NCBI GenBank assembly: GCA_900539655.1 | Contig: UQCR01000012.1 | Coordinates: 1 to 64,000 of the forward strand | Direction: 5' to 3' | Length of the DNA stretch: 64,000 bases | Source of the DNA: an uncultured Robinsoniella sp. | Lineage (GTDB): Bacteria > Bacillota > Clostridia > Lachnospirales > Lachnospiraceae | Shown: one piece after another, positions 48,246-58,277 of the stretch | How the letters are laid out: each line of letters begins with the position of its first letter | Position numbering within the stretch: the first letter of the stretch is position 1 | Program-made: the position numbers and the translations under genes | The notes under the pieces: generated by a model | Databases searched by the model: none | Told to the model about the DNA's origin: nothing | The model's input: only the letters and a program-made list of their open reading frames with translations

Positions 48246-49434
48246 CAGCTGTAACCGCAATTTGGACACTTCACTTTCGTCATATCTTATCCGCCTTCGC
48301 AGGCATCTGCACCAAAATCCGGAACTCAGCGGCGAGGAAATACAAACTTCCCGCTTCATAAAGGAAGAACTGGATCAGCTTCACGTTCCATGGTCCTCCA
48401 TGGGAGAAACCGATGTGGAAGCTCACATAACAGGAGATATCTGCAGGCAAAACCCTTCCTGCAGTGCAAAAACAGTTCTGCTTCGTGCAGATATGGATGC
48501 ACTCCCTGTCTCTGAGCAATCCCAGGTACAATATGCCTCCTGCAAATCCGGTGTTATGCATGCCTGCGGACATGATGCCCATACTGCAATGCTATTAGGT
48601 GCGGCAAAGCTCCTTTCGGATAATGCAGACCGCCTAAATGGCAATGTCCGCCTGGTTTTTCAACCGGCGGAAGAAACAGGCAGCGCTACCAGATCCTTAA
48701 TTAAAAACGGTTTGTTAGACGGCGCCGATACTGCATTTGCCCTTCATGTGGCACCTGATCTGCCCACCGGTAAAATCAGTATTACAAAAGGTGCCTGTAT
48801 GGCTGGAGTTGATGACTTTACCATTTCCATCAGCGGTACCGGCGGACATGGCGCTGCACCTCACCTCGGCACGGATGCCCTGTTGGCAGGCGCTCACCTT
48901 GCCGTCAATCTCCAGGAAATCGTCAGTCGTGAAATGAATCCGCTGGATCCCGTGGTTGTCACCATCGGCACCTTTCATGCCGGGACAAAAGTGAATATTC
49001 TGGCAAAAGAAGCAATACTATCAGGTAATATACGTTTTTTTAACAAAGAACTCCGGGATAGCTTTCCTATAGCGCTTAAACGTTATGCTGACCATACGGC
49101 TGCCATGTTCCGCTGCACAGCCAGCACCCGGTATACCCCTTCCCTTCTCCCCGTGGTCAATCACCCGGACTGCTGCAGCATCGCTATCGATGCCGCAAAG
49201 AAGGTATGGGGCAGCAATAACTTAATTGAAAAGTCTCCCTGTACCACATCCGAAGACTTTTCCCGCTATCTGGATATCCTGCCGGGTGTAATGGCTTTTC
49301 TTGGAACCAGTGACGGCACCGGGCATACCTCCTATCCCCTTCATCACGAATGTTTTGACCTGGATGAAAATGCGTTAGAAAACGGGAGCCGTTTGTATGC
49401 CCAGTATGCGTTGGATTGGCTGGAGAAAGCTTAG
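48235..49434 (+). CDS. M20 family amidohydrolase (N-acyl-amino-acid or hippurate hydrolase type)
   Basis: A 399-residue dizinc aminoacylase. Metal-site motifs: LRADMDALPVSE (84-94), HACGHDAHTAML (109-120; Cys111, His113 and Asp114), QPAEETGSA. Dimerisation/lid domain in the middle (GTGGHGAAPHLGTDAL). It removes acyl or acetyl groups from amino acids or similar amides in the cytoplasm. The gene overlaps the response regulator by 11 bases, so it belongs to that operon. A role in deacetylating glycan-derived products is possible but unsupported. Confidence 0.88.
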   Translation: MKNNSCNRNLDTSLSSYLIRLRRHLHQNPELSGEEIQTSRFIKEELDQLHVPWSSMGETDVEAHITGDICRQNPSCSAKTVLLRADMDALPVSEQSQVQYASCKSGVMHACGHDAHTAMLLGAAKLLSDNADRLNGNVRLVFQPAEETGSATRSLIKNGLLDGADTAFALHVAPDLPTGKISITKGACMAGVDDFTISISGTGGHGAAPHLGTDALLAGAHLAVNLQEIVSREMNPLDPVVVTIGTFHAGTKVNILAKEAILSGNIRFFNKELRDSFPIALKRYADHTAAMFRCTASTRYTPSLLPVVNHPDCCSIAIDAAKKVWGSNNLIEKSPCTTSEDFSRYLDILPGVMAFLGTSDGTGHTSYPLHHECFDLDENALENGSRLYAQYALDWLEKA

Positions 49435-49452
49435 AGGGGGGAGTTGATAATA

Positions 49453-49640
49453 GACGCTTTGTATATGGAGGTAGTGTACGGAAAGAGAAGGGGGCGGACC
49501 AGGACATTGGTTTGGAAGGCTTGCCGCAGAACTGGCATTTTCTAACCTTCCCGAAGCCCTTTTTGGCGGCAAGCTGACGGAGTCCATATCAGTTTCCCAC
49601 CCCCATCTTTTCGTACACTACCTATCATATACAAAGCGTC
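49453..49640. repeat. Long imperfect palindrome (MITE-like or hairpin element)
   Basis: Outer arms of about 45 bases: 49453-49497 and 49597-49640, matching through GACGCTTTGTATATG, GGTAGTGTACG and a G run. An inner perfect nine-pair stem (GCTTGCCGC 49519-49527, GCGGCAAGC 49566-49574) is nested inside. The 190-base unit follows the M20 gene and could fold almost end to end. No transposase gene is present. Confidence 0.75.
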
Positions 49641-49711
49641 TTTCCTCAGCTAAACCCAAATATAATACACTTAATAGTACATTACAAAACGTTTGCTCTA
49701 GAGCGTTCTCT

Positions 49712-50269
49712 CTAATAGCAGATTTCTATTACATTTTCAAGACCAATTAAGTCTCTCTCTATCTTCTCCTTCATTAAACTGGCATCTTCAAATGAAATCC
49801 CCTGCTCCTCGCATCTTGCCACCAGCATCCCGTTTGAAATGTTTAAATAGACTACAAGATCACTATCCATAACCACGGTCCCGAAAATGGGAAATCCGGG
49901 CTGCGTCTTAATTTTACTATTTACCAGCCTGTCCATTGTCTCTCCTATTTCCGTTGTCCATGGCGACTGCATAACCTGTTGCAGCTCCTGCTCTGAAAAC
50001 AAATAACACATCGCTTCTTCCATGCAGACACAATTTCCTATATATCTGGCAAAGGAAGTTTTTCCACAACAGCTTGTCCCAACGACACAGATACTTTTAT
50101 CTGCGAACCTTTGCAGAATACTGTTTAAAACGTCCGCTGCTTTATTACTTTCAACCTTTATTTTTACGGAATCTCTGTTTCTTTCACCAACGGGGTTGTC
50201 CCCGCTGGGAACCTCTACGTATCCTCCGTTCTCCTTTGCCCAGTCCACGACCATTTCTCCTAACGTCAT
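49712..50269 (-). CDS. P-loop protein of unknown function
   Basis: A 185-residue protein from ATG 50269 (ATGGAGGTAAT upstream). Residues about 60-78 hold a Walker A motif (CVVGTSCCGKTSFARYIG) as in small kinases or AAA proteins; a possible Walker B is VVMDSDLVVYLN. The C-terminal part is helical. I do not recognise the family. It is co-oriented with and just after the GntR/AraR-type repressor gene, suggesting shared expression. Confidence 0.6.
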   Translation of the reverse strand: MTLGEMVVDWAKENGGYVEVPSGDNPVGERNRDSVKIKVESNKAADVLNSILQRFADKSICVVGTSCCGKTSFARYIGNCVCMEEAMCYLFSEQELQQVMQSPWTTEIGETMDRLVNSKIKTQPGFPIFGTVVMDSDLVVYLNISNGMLVARCEEQGISFEDASLMKEKIERDLIGLENVIEICY

Positions 50270-50290
50270 ATTACCTCCATTTTCCATTTA

Positions 50291-51367
50291 TCAGGTACTC
50301 CTCCCCGGCTTCAAAACAGCTGAGAAGCAATAATTTTCCCGATAATCTGGCTCTTCTATCATTTTTAGTACAATCTCTGCGGCTTTTCTGCCAAGGGTCT
50401 CCTTTGGGTGAATGATGGTAGTGATCTGTTTTCCCACATCGGCATATTCCGTATCATCAAATCCGGTCACCGCCATATCCTCAGGAACCCGAATTCCCCT
50501 GTCCTCTAAAAAACGAATCAGATAAAAAGCAATCCTGTCATTATGGCATAGCACTGCAGTACAATCCTTTATTTTTTCCCAAAGCCCTTCTCCCTGCCGG
50601 CCTTCAAATAATTCATCTTCCGTCTCACTGCTATACCAGATTACCTGCTCATTATTCACTGTAAGTTTCAGCTTCAGCAAAGCACGCATATAACCTTCAT
50701 ACCGCCTCGTACCGGTTTGTTCATCCATCTTACAAATTGCACCAATTTTCCGGTGTCCCTTATCAAACAGATGTTTAACCAGCAGTTCCCCGCCGCTTCT
50801 GTCATCAACAGTCACCGCCGATGCCGGATATGGCGTATGCAGCGCCTGGGTAAATACTACCGGTAACTGCCCAGTCAGTTTTTCATACAACTCATCATTA
50901 ATCACGGGCAGTGCCGACTTTACCGGCTCCATGATAATTCCCTGCACACCACCATCCAGAACCGTCCGCAAAAATTGTTCTTCTAAAGCGATCTGCTGGG
51001 AGGACAGAAATAATTGTATTCCATATCCCCGGTGGCATAATGCATCATGAATTCCTTGTATCAGAAAAGGACATAAATAATTATCTGTCCTGTTCATGAT
51101 TACACCTATGCACCTGCGCTCCTTTCCTTCACTCCGAAAAGGCGGTCCCTGTATCTTCCTGCTTACGTAGGTGCCGCTGCCCTGTACTTTGTACAACAGG
51201 CCTTCATTTTCCAGTACTCTGATCGCCTGTCGGGCGGTCTGGCGGCTAACTGAGAACCTTATACACAATTCTTCCTCTCCCGGTATTTTTACCCCTCCCG
51301 GATAATTTCCGGAATAAATCTGATTCTTAAGCCAGTCTGCAACCTGGGAATATTTAAAATTTGCCAT
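50291..51367 (-). CDS. GntR-family transcription regulator with sugar-binding domain (AraR type)
   Basis: A 358-residue regulator from ATG 51367 (AAGGAGAGCTTCA upstream). Residues 5-70 form a GntR winged helix (FKYSQVADWLKNQIYSGNYPGGVKIPGEEELCIRFSVSRQTARQAIRVLENEGLL). Residues 85-355 form a LacI/periplasmic-binding-like effector domain (CIGVIMNR...FTQALHTPYPASAVTVDDRSGGELLVKHLFDKGHRKIGAICK). It probably represses a carbohydrate locus until a sugar binds. Target genes are not evident; the palindromes at 44590 and 49700 are candidates. Confidence 0.88.
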   Translation of the reverse strand: MANFKYSQVADWLKNQIYSGNYPGGVKIPGEEELCIRFSVSRQTARQAIRVLENEGLLYKVQGSGTYVSRKIQGPPFRSEGKERRCIGVIMNRTDNYLCPFLIQGIHDALCHRGYGIQLFLSSQQIALEEQFLRTVLDGGVQGIIMEPVKSALPVINDELYEKLTGQLPVVFTQALHTPYPASAVTVDDRSGGELLVKHLFDKGHRKIGAICKMDEQTGTRRYEGYMRALLKLKLTVNNEQVIWYSSETEDELFEGRQGEGLWEKIKDCTAVLCHNDRIAFYLIRFLEDRGIRVPEDMAVTGFDDTEYADVGKQITTIIHPKETLGRKAAEIVLKMIEEPDYRENYCFSAVLKPGRST

Positions 51368-51550
51368 TGAAGCTCTCCTTGTAACATTAATATTTCCATT
51401 ATACAAGAGCCTGTTTCAAATTTCAATTCTTCATTCTCCAAACATCTCCCAGCAAAAACAATGGACCGTTCCAAATCCGAATAATTCGATTTAGAACGAA
51501 TATAATAAATAAAAATATAAACTATAACTGTTTACTCTGAAAGGGGATTT

Positions 51551-52384
51551 ATGCTAAATATTGGTTCTCACCTGTCCTCTGCAAAAGGATTTTTACACCT
51601 GGGCAAAAATGCTTTAAAAATTGATGCGAATACTTTTCAGTTTTTTCTTCGAAATCCCAGGGGCACACGGGCAAAAGCCCTGAATCAGGAGGATATAGAT
51701 GCCCTGCGCAATTTCCTCACAGAACATCATTTTGCCCCTATCATAGCCCACGCTCCCTATACCTTAAATCCCTGTTCCACTAATGCACATGTACGGGAGC
51801 TGGCTCTGGAAATGTTCCATGATGACCTGGCGCTTATGAGACATCTTCCCGGCAATTATTATAACTTTCATCCCGGCAGCCATCTGGGCCAGGAACGGGA
51901 TACGGCGGTAACATTCATTTCTTCTATGCTGAACAAAGAACTGCAGCCAGGCCAGCCTACCATGGTCCTTCTGGAAACCATGTCAGGAAAAGGAACCGAA
52001 ATAGGCAGAACTTTTCAGGAACTGCGCGCCATCATTGACCAGGTTGAATTGCAGGAACAGATTGGAGTCTGCTTTGATGCCTGCCACCTCTCGGATTCCG
52101 GTTATGATATCGTCCATAACCTGGATGGGGTTCTGGAAGAATTTGACCGGATTATCGGGCTTGGTTACCTACATGCTTTTCACATTAACGACAGCCAGAA
52201 TCCTAGGGGAAGCCACAAAGACCGCCACGCATTAATCGGGGACGGATACATCGGACTGGAAACCATCGTTCAGATCCTGAATCACCCCCTGCTGCGCCAT
52301 CTTACTTTTATTTTGGAAACACCTACGGATCTGGATGGACACGCTGGGGAAATTAAGCTGCTTCGTTCTCTGTATCAGGATTAA
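51551..52384 (+). CDS. nfo: Deoxyribonuclease IV (apurinic endonuclease)
   Basis: A 277-residue TIM-barrel AP endonuclease with the trinuclear zinc-site motifs: FHPGSHLG, LETMSGKGTEIG, FDACHLSDSGYD, HINDSQNPRGSHKDRHALIGDG and ILETP. It cuts DNA at abasic sites in base-excision repair. AAAGGGG precedes the ATG. It is unrelated to the glycan genes around it. Confidence 0.95.
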   Translation: MLNIGSHLSSAKGFLHLGKNALKIDANTFQFFLRNPRGTRAKALNQEDIDALRNFLTEHHFAPIIAHAPYTLNPCSTNAHVRELALEMFHDDLALMRHLPGNYYNFHPGSHLGQERDTAVTFISSMLNKELQPGQPTMVLLETMSGKGTEIGRTFQELRAIIDQVELQEQIGVCFDACHLSDSGYDIVHNLDGVLEEFDRIIGLGYLHAFHINDSQNPRGSHKDRHALIGDGYIGLETIVQILNHPLLRHLTFILETPTDLDGHAGEIKLLRSLYQD

Positions 52385-52403
52385 AAAATCAGAATGCATA
52401 ACA

Positions 52404-52490
52404 AATGCCGCCATAACATATCGCCGGATCATGACACTGCGTACAGCCAGCCCGCAGGATCTTAAAACTGCTTTATGTTACGACGGCATT
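52404..52490. terminator. Inverted repeat between convergent nfo and the large secreted-protein gene
   Basis: AATGCCG-CCA-TAACAT (52404-52419) pairs with ATGTTA-CGA-CGGCATT (52475-52490), 13 pairs with a three-base internal loop and a long loop between. It lies between two converging genes and may terminate either; no clear T run. Confidence 0.5.
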
Positions 52491-52496
52491 CCGACA

Positions 52497-55400
52497 TTAT
52501 TTCATTACTTTTCCGTACTTAACTTCTGAATACGGACCGTATATTTTCTTTTTCCCAACGCTCCGATAAGCACGAACTTTGTAATAATACGTCTTCTTTT
52601 TTGTTAATTTACTATCCTTAAAGGTAAATGTCCTGTTTTTCTTTATGGTAGCAATTTTTTGATAACTTCCATTTTTTTTGACTGCCCGTGTGATTTCATA
52701 CCCGCTTGCACCGCTCACTTTCTTCCACCGCAGTTTCAGTTTCTTACCGGAAAGACTGGCAACCGAAGACATCTTTACTTTTGCGGGTATCGGTTTCCCG
52801 GATTTCACCTTTGAATAACCGCTTTGCACAGTCTTATTATTTTGTGTGGCATAGGCACGCACCTTATAATAATATTTCTTACCTGTCAATAGCTTTTTGT
52901 CCATATAAGATGTACTGCTGCTGCCCTTCACCACAGCAATCTTTCGATAGCTTCCATTCTTTTTTGCAGAACGGTAAATGCGATATCCATCCGCACCCGG
53001 AATCCGGGACCAGGTAATTCTTAACTTTTCATAACTTCCGCCTTCTATTTTCTTAATTACCGGTACCGTTAGTTTAACCGGCTGGGGCGCAGGATCCGGC
53101 TTTGGCTGCGGTGACGGGTCGGGTTTTGGCTCTGGTGCAGGGTTCGGTGACGGGTCGGGTTTTGGCTGGGGCGACGGATCCGGTTTTGGCTCCGGTTCAG
53201 GGTCTGGTTTTGGGTCAGGTGACGGATCCGGTATCGGCTTATCCGGTTTCTTCTTCAGATCAGCCTGGGCTTTTAGAAGTGTTTCCCTTGCTGCATCCAC
53301 CGCATCCTGCGTAATATTCCAGTCTTGTACTGCTGACCTCGCCTGCTTCAACGCCTCTTGAAATCCACTCCAGGATTCCTCTGTATAATCTCCTTGCCCG
53401 GCAAGCTTTTCTGCGTCGGTTATGGCTTGCCAAAGTGCCGTTTTATCAGCCAGCCCAGCTGCTTTATCCATATCGCTGAGTTTGAACTTCGCCTGTCTGA
53501 TATAGCAGAGATCCGTAGTCACTCCTCCCTGCCAGCTTTCGGAAAAAGCTTTATCCCAATGTCCATAAGAATCCATGATAAAGGTTCCGTCCGGCTGAAC
53601 AACAATTCCGGCATAACCAGTATCTCCGGACTTTGCATTGTTTGCCCAGTCTTCATCGATCAATATCCGGTACTGTCCTTCATTTTGTTCCATCAGATCC
53701 TCATAGGTGCCCACCCAGGCTGCCCAGTCACCTGCTTTCCAGTCATTTCCACCGTCAAACCGTCCATTGCCGTTTAGATCGTAAATAATCTCACGGAAGG
53801 TAATGAGCAGCCTGCCACTCACAGGGTCATAAACAGCTTTATGCCGTTCTCCCGCCAGCGAACCTGGCAGATCCATGGGCTTGCTCCACGTATCCCCTTC
53901 ATCGTCAGAATAAATCAGTGTTGCAGGATTATTGTGGGACTGGCTTCTGGCCAATCCTACAATCCGATTTCCATCGGGTGAACGAAACATACCAATTTCA
54001 CACATCTGATAGGCGCTTTCTATAGAACGGTATTCACTCAGATAAGGCTCTGGTTCACTCCAATGTTCCATTCCGTTTTCATCAAACGTAAGATAGGTCT
54101 TGTAATTCACGTAATCATAGTCGTGGTATACACCCATCCATTTCTGTATATCATTACCATTGCTGTCCTTTAACTGAATCAGGCTTGCCATTGCCACAAT
54201 GGATTTGTTCGGGGTGCCATCGCTGTGATTCGTATACCAATGCTTATACTCTGTCCATGTCTCACCGCCGTCATCGGAATACGACGTATTCCATCCTGTA
54301 GCATTCCCTTCCAGATCCTGGCCCCACCCTGGGCACGCTGTAATCAGCATTAGCCTCTGGGTTTTGTCCTGCAGATGAATTTTATACATAGTGGGTGTTT
54401 CCTGAGAGCCTTTAAAAGATTCCGGCGTCTTTTTTTCCACCCATGTCTCTCCGGCATCATAACTGATTTTAAGAACCAGAGGCCCTTTTCCATGTCCAAT
54501 AGGGTAGGACGTAACTAAAGTCCGGTTATCATCCAGCATAACCATATCCGGCTGTCCTAAATACTGCCGGGGTCCACCCGGATCTTTGTCAATATCTGAG
54601 AGATATTTTTCATCCAGTTCATACACCGGAAGCTTGTTTGAAATAGATAATTTTTTCGTAATAACAACCGTTACCGTGTCCCGATAACCCGCGGCCTTGT
54701 TTTCCACGGTTATGGTGACACTGCCCTTTTTATGTGCGGTAACCAGCCCATTTTCATCTACCGACGCTGTCCCGGGATCACTGGAAGCATATACTATAGT
54801 CTTATCATCCTCATCACTGATCAGATTTGTCTGTATGGTAAAATGCTCTCCGACGTTTAGTTCCTTATAGGTTTCCTGAATATTCAGCCCCTTCGTCTGC
54901 ATGATTGCAGCGATTTCTTCTGCTGACAGCACTCTGTTAAATATTTTCAGTTCATCAATTTTTCCTGTAAAACCGCTTCCTCCGATTATATCCCCAGGAT
55001 ACGGGAACTCATGATCGACAGTCCAGCTATTTGTCTGTATCAAAGTACCGTTGATATACAGAGAAAGCCCCTTTATCTTATCCTGAGTCCATGCCACATG
55101 AACCCAGGTATCAGTTGGGAACACATAATTAAACGTCAACACATCCCCGCTGCCCGTTCCCACATGTACGCCAGCTTTCTCTCTGTTATCAGCCAGCCTT
55201 ACATCCAAAGAATAATTTCCGTCATTACTCATTAAAACGGAGCTGCGCACAGGATCTTTCGTGCTGTTCATCACCCAATAACCTGCCGTCCAGGTATCAG
55301 AAAGACCGGAATTCCCCTGTAAGCGTACCGATTTTCCAGCCTCTGTAATCGTCAGTGCCTGATTTGACCTGCCCTGGGAAAGTACTGCACCCTGGTTAAT

Positions 55401-58277
55401 ACCGTCTCTCCTTCCCCATTCATCTTTCACCACATTATCCTCCATAGCATCAAAGGAATAATAGGCCGTCTTTACTCCATCTTCAATGATGGCTCCTGTC
55501 ACAGTCACGGTAATCTCTGCACTCTTGGAAGGATCCTGCTCAGAAACTGCAGTAATCACAGCCTCACCCATCTTTCGTGCCGTTAAAATACCCTGTTCTG
55601 ATACAGATACCACTGTATCGTCTGAGGAAGTCCAGTTCAATTTCTGATGAATGACATTGGCTGGAAGGATCACGCCATGAAGCTGCAGCGTTTTTCCAAT
55701 TTGTAGTAAAACACCACTGCCCTCCTCAATGGTCAAGGATTCCACCTGATCCGTCCCTTCTTCCTTTAAAGTGAGATACTTCCCGGTAAGTATGTCCACA
55801 CCTTCTTTAAAAGCATCCATCTCCGCAGACAGAAATGCAATATCTTCCTGGCTTAAATAAGTTCGCCCACTACCTGCTGTGGTACTGACCGCACCGTATA
55901 ATGCATCAATGTCATCTTTCAGAGCCGGAATCTCCCGCTCCATAAACATTAATTTATTTATATCCCGCACACCTTCTGCCATTTTTTCCAGACGGACAGA
56001 ACTTTTCCCAACCGGTTCCAATGCATCTTTTTGATCCGGATAAAAAAGGAAGCAGTCACCCGGTTCAAAAGCGTTATGTGTTACATCGTTGAGGGGATCT
56101 TCAACCCACGCATCATATGCCCAGCGTAAAAACCCTGCGGTTCCCATCTTTCCTGCATTAATGATTGTCCAGTAGCTTTCCGCCGGCGCACTCAGCGCAT
56201 AATTGCCAGGCTTGTGCTCCGTACAGGAGTAAAGTGTTGTCCGAAATCCTTTTGCTTCCCTTTCTTTCAAAAGCTTTGCAAATTCAGCAGCGTTAGCCTG
56301 TGCCGCACTGTCACCTACATTTAAGTCCGTCACACGTAATGCCAGTTCTTTTTTATCCACAAAATGATCCATTGCCCCGGCTGTCTTCAAGGATTCCCCA
56401 TGAATATTTTTTACGGATTCGATCATATCAAACGCTTCTTTGCTAAACCCACGTTCATCAATCCCGATATAGGATTCGTCAAACCAGCCTTTTTCCATCA
56501 GATGTTCAATCAGTTTCTGCAGAAAATCCCGCCAAACCTTTGTATAACGGTCACTCCCCACTGTAAATGGCTCATAGGTCAAGTTCCCGTCCTCCCAGTA
56601 AGTGAAGGCATTATGCCAGGGGGCAATACTGTAAAGCACAATTTTATCCCCAATTCCAAGACTCTTATTGAAGGAAATCCATTTGTCAAAATCCGTATAA
56701 TCATATTGGAAGCTTCCATCACCGTTTTTGATCCATTTGATCATGGAAGGATAATGCACTTCCTTTGCACTGTATGTCTGTCCATCCCATGCCTCTTCAA
56801 CAACAGATGCCGTAACTGCATGTCCTCCTGTCTCTTTATATTTCAGCATGGCAGATTCCATAATCTTAAGATGTTCCGTTGAAAAAGGCTCTACTCCATA
56901 ATACTCTGCACTGCTGTAAGGATACTGCCACAATTCGATGTCAAATCCATCTTTAAATTCTTCTGCATCCGGCAGCTGTACATCCTGGACATCGATTTCA
57001 TACTGGAATTCCAGAGGATTATCTATTCCATCTGCTGTTACGGACAGGGTTCCCCTATAAGTACCTGCAGCCTGCTCTTTTGGAATGTTAAATTCCACCC
57101 ATACAGGCTGTACGCTGTTAAATGCCATATCAATGGGTTCTGTCTGATACAGGATATCCGATGCTTCACTTCTGTTAGCCTGGGTAGCCTCAGGTACCGG
57201 ACGGTCCTTGCTACCATATCCCAGATACGCTCCGTTATAGGCTTTTGTGGATTTCATAAAAGTTGCTCTTACCTGGTCTGCATAAATGATGTCACTTCCA
57301 TTTGACAGATCACCTGGGGTAACTGTTACATTTTTAAGGCTGCTGCCAATGGATACCAAAGCCAGTTCACTCACAGCCTTATCATTTTTCCAGGCCGTAA
57401 GGCTCCCCGACATGGTATGCCTGTCCAGCAATTCTTCATAACGGTCCTGGGTGTACTGGGTATTGGTGTCCACAATCGTTCCTTCCAACCTGCTTACCCC
57501 AGCTGCCACTGTCACTGTTATTTCTTTTGAAATGCCAGCATCCTCGCTTGTCATACGGATCGCTGTACGTCCTTCTGAACGGGCGGTTATCACTCCCTTT
57601 GCCGATACTTGGGCTATATCAGGATCCAGACTTTCGTAAACGAGATCCGCAGCCTTTGCATACTCCGGTATAACCGTATAGCTGATCTGTCTTGTCTCAT
57701 CTACTGTCAATTGGATATCTGGATCCGATAGTTCAATATCCTCCGGTATATAAGGGGCATGGGTAATCCGGGCATATGCCGTTTGATTCACGATCTTGTC
57801 CCCCGTCTTCTCATTCAGCGTCACTGCTTTTAATACATGCCCGCCTTCTTCCAAACCACTTACCACATATACAGATTGTGCCTCTGTTCGTGTCTCATGG
57901 TATAAATCTGCCTCCATTACATTTTCATCATCAACAGAAAAACGGACTTTACCATGAATTGGACTTTTGTTCGAAAATATTTCCACCTTATTTCCGACAA
58001 ACGGTATTTCATAATAACATTCCTGTGCCCGTTCATCAGCAGAACCCAGGTCAATATAGGCTTCGTTCTCCAAAACCGTCCATTCCTTTCCCTGGTAAGC
58101 CGTATAAGTAAACTTATTCCAGGAACCATCTGTCATTTCCGGTTTCAGAGTAAGTATCTCTTCCTCCACATCAGTGTCAGTGGCTTCCTGTGCAAAAACC
58201 GGCAGCACATCGGAAGTAATTACCAGGGTAAATACTAACAGCATACTAAAAAATTTTTTCCATTTAAATCTCATCAT
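52497..58277 (-). CDS. Large secreted multidomain glycan-active protein (DUF4091, LamG, sialidase-like, FIVAR, FN3)
   Basis: A 1926-residue secreted protein. Signal peptide (1-29), carbohydrate-binding-like domain (about 45-170), Ig-like group 2 (about 175-255), DUF4091-type glycosidase region (about 260-840), Ig-like (about 870-950), LamG (about 950-1130), Ig-like (about 1135-1215), a sialidase-like beta-propeller (about 1230-1590) with three Asp boxes (SYDAGETW, SDDGGETW, SDDEGDTW), FIVAR (about 1600-1660), a Pro/Asp/Lys repeat linker, and two Lys-rich FN3 domains. No LPXTG anchor is seen, so the basic FN3 tail may bind the wall. It probably trims host glycans outside the cell; catalytic residues cannot be assigned by eye. 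Confidence 0.85.
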   Translation of the reverse strand: MMRFKWKKFFSMLLVFTLVITSDVLPVFAQEATDTDVEEEILTLKPEMTDGSWNKFTYTAYQGKEWTVLENEAYIDLGSADERAQECYYEIPFVGNKVEIFSNKSPIHGKVRFSVDDENVMEADLYHETRTEAQSVYVVSGLEEGGHVLKAVTLNEKTGDKIVNQTAYARITHAPYIPEDIELSDPDIQLTVDETRQISYTVIPEYAKAADLVYESLDPDIAQVSAKGVITARSEGRTAIRMTSEDAGISKEITVTVAAGVSRLEGTIVDTNTQYTQDRYEELLDRHTMSGSLTAWKNDKAVSELALVSIGSSLKNVTVTPGDLSNGSDIIYADQVRATFMKSTKAYNGAYLGYGSKDRPVPEATQANRSEASDILYQTEPIDMAFNSVQPVWVEFNIPKEQAAGTYRGTLSVTADGIDNPLEFQYEIDVQDVQLPDAEEFKDGFDIELWQYPYSSAEYYGVEPFSTEHLKIMESAMLKYKETGGHAVTASVVEEAWDGQTYSAKEVHYPSMIKWIKNGDGSFQYDYTDFDKWISFNKSLGIGDKIVLYSIAPWHNAFTYWEDGNLTYEPFTVGSDRYTKVWRDFLQKLIEHLMEKGWFDESYIGIDERGFSKEAFDMIESVKNIHGESLKTAGAMDHFVDKKELALRVTDLNVGDSAAQANAAEFAKLLKEREAKGFRTTLYSCTEHKPGNYALSAPAESYWTIINAGKMGTAGFLRWAYDAWVEDPLNDVTHNAFEPGDCFLFYPDQKDALEPVGKSSVRLEKMAEGVRDINKLMFMEREIPALKDDIDALYGAVSTTAGSGRTYLSQEDIAFLSAEMDAFKEGVDILTGKYLTLKEEGTDQVESLTIEEGSGVLLQIGKTLQLHGVILPANVIHQKLNWTSSDDTVVSVSEQGILTARKMGEAVITAVSEQDPSKSAEITVTVTGAIIEDGVKTAYYSFDAMEDNVVKDEWGRRDGINQGAVLSQGRSNQALTITEAGKSVRLQGNSGLSDTWTAGYWVMNSTKDPVRSSVLMSNDGNYSLDVRLADNREKAGVHVGTGSGDVLTFNYVFPTDTWVHVAWTQDKIKGLSLYINGTLIQTNSWTVDHEFPYPGDIIGGSGFTGKIDELKIFNRVLSAEEIAAIMQTKGLNIQETYKELNVGEHFTIQTNLISDEDDKTIVYASSDPGTASVDENGLVTAHKKGSVTITVENKAAGYRDTVTVVITKKLSISNKLPVYELDEKYLSDIDKDPGGPRQYLGQPDMVMLDDNRTLVTSYPIGHGKGPLVLKISYDAGETWVEKKTPESFKGSQETPTMYKIHLQDKTQRLMLITACPGWGQDLEGNATGWNTSYSDDGGETWTEYKHWYTNHSDGTPNKSIVAMASLIQLKDSNGNDIQKWMGVYHDYDYVNYKTYLTFDENGMEHWSEPEPYLSEYRSIESAYQMCEIGMFRSPDGNRIVGLARSQSHNNPATLIYSDDEGDTWSKPMDLPGSLAGERHKAVYDPVSGRLLITFREIIYDLNGNGRFDGGNDWKAGDWAAWVGTYEDLMEQNEGQYRILIDEDWANNAKSGDTGYAGIVVQPDGTFIMDSYGHWDKAFSESWQGGVTTDLCYIRQAKFKLSDMDKAAGLADKTALWQAITDAEKLAGQGDYTEESWSGFQEALKQARSAVQDWNITQDAVDAARETLLKAQADLKKKPDKPIPDPSPDPKPDPEPEPKPDPSPQPKPDPSPNPAPEPKPDPSPQPKPDPAPQPVKLTVPVIKKIEGGSYEKLRITWSRIPGADGYRIYRSAKKNGSYRKIAVVKGSSSTSYMDKKLLTGKKYYYKVRAYATQNNKTVQSGYSKVKSGKPIPAKVKMSSVASLSGKKLKLRWKKVSGASGYEITRAVKKNGSYQKIATIKKNRTFTFKDSKLTKKKTYYYKVRAYRSVGKKKIYGPYSEVKYGKVMK

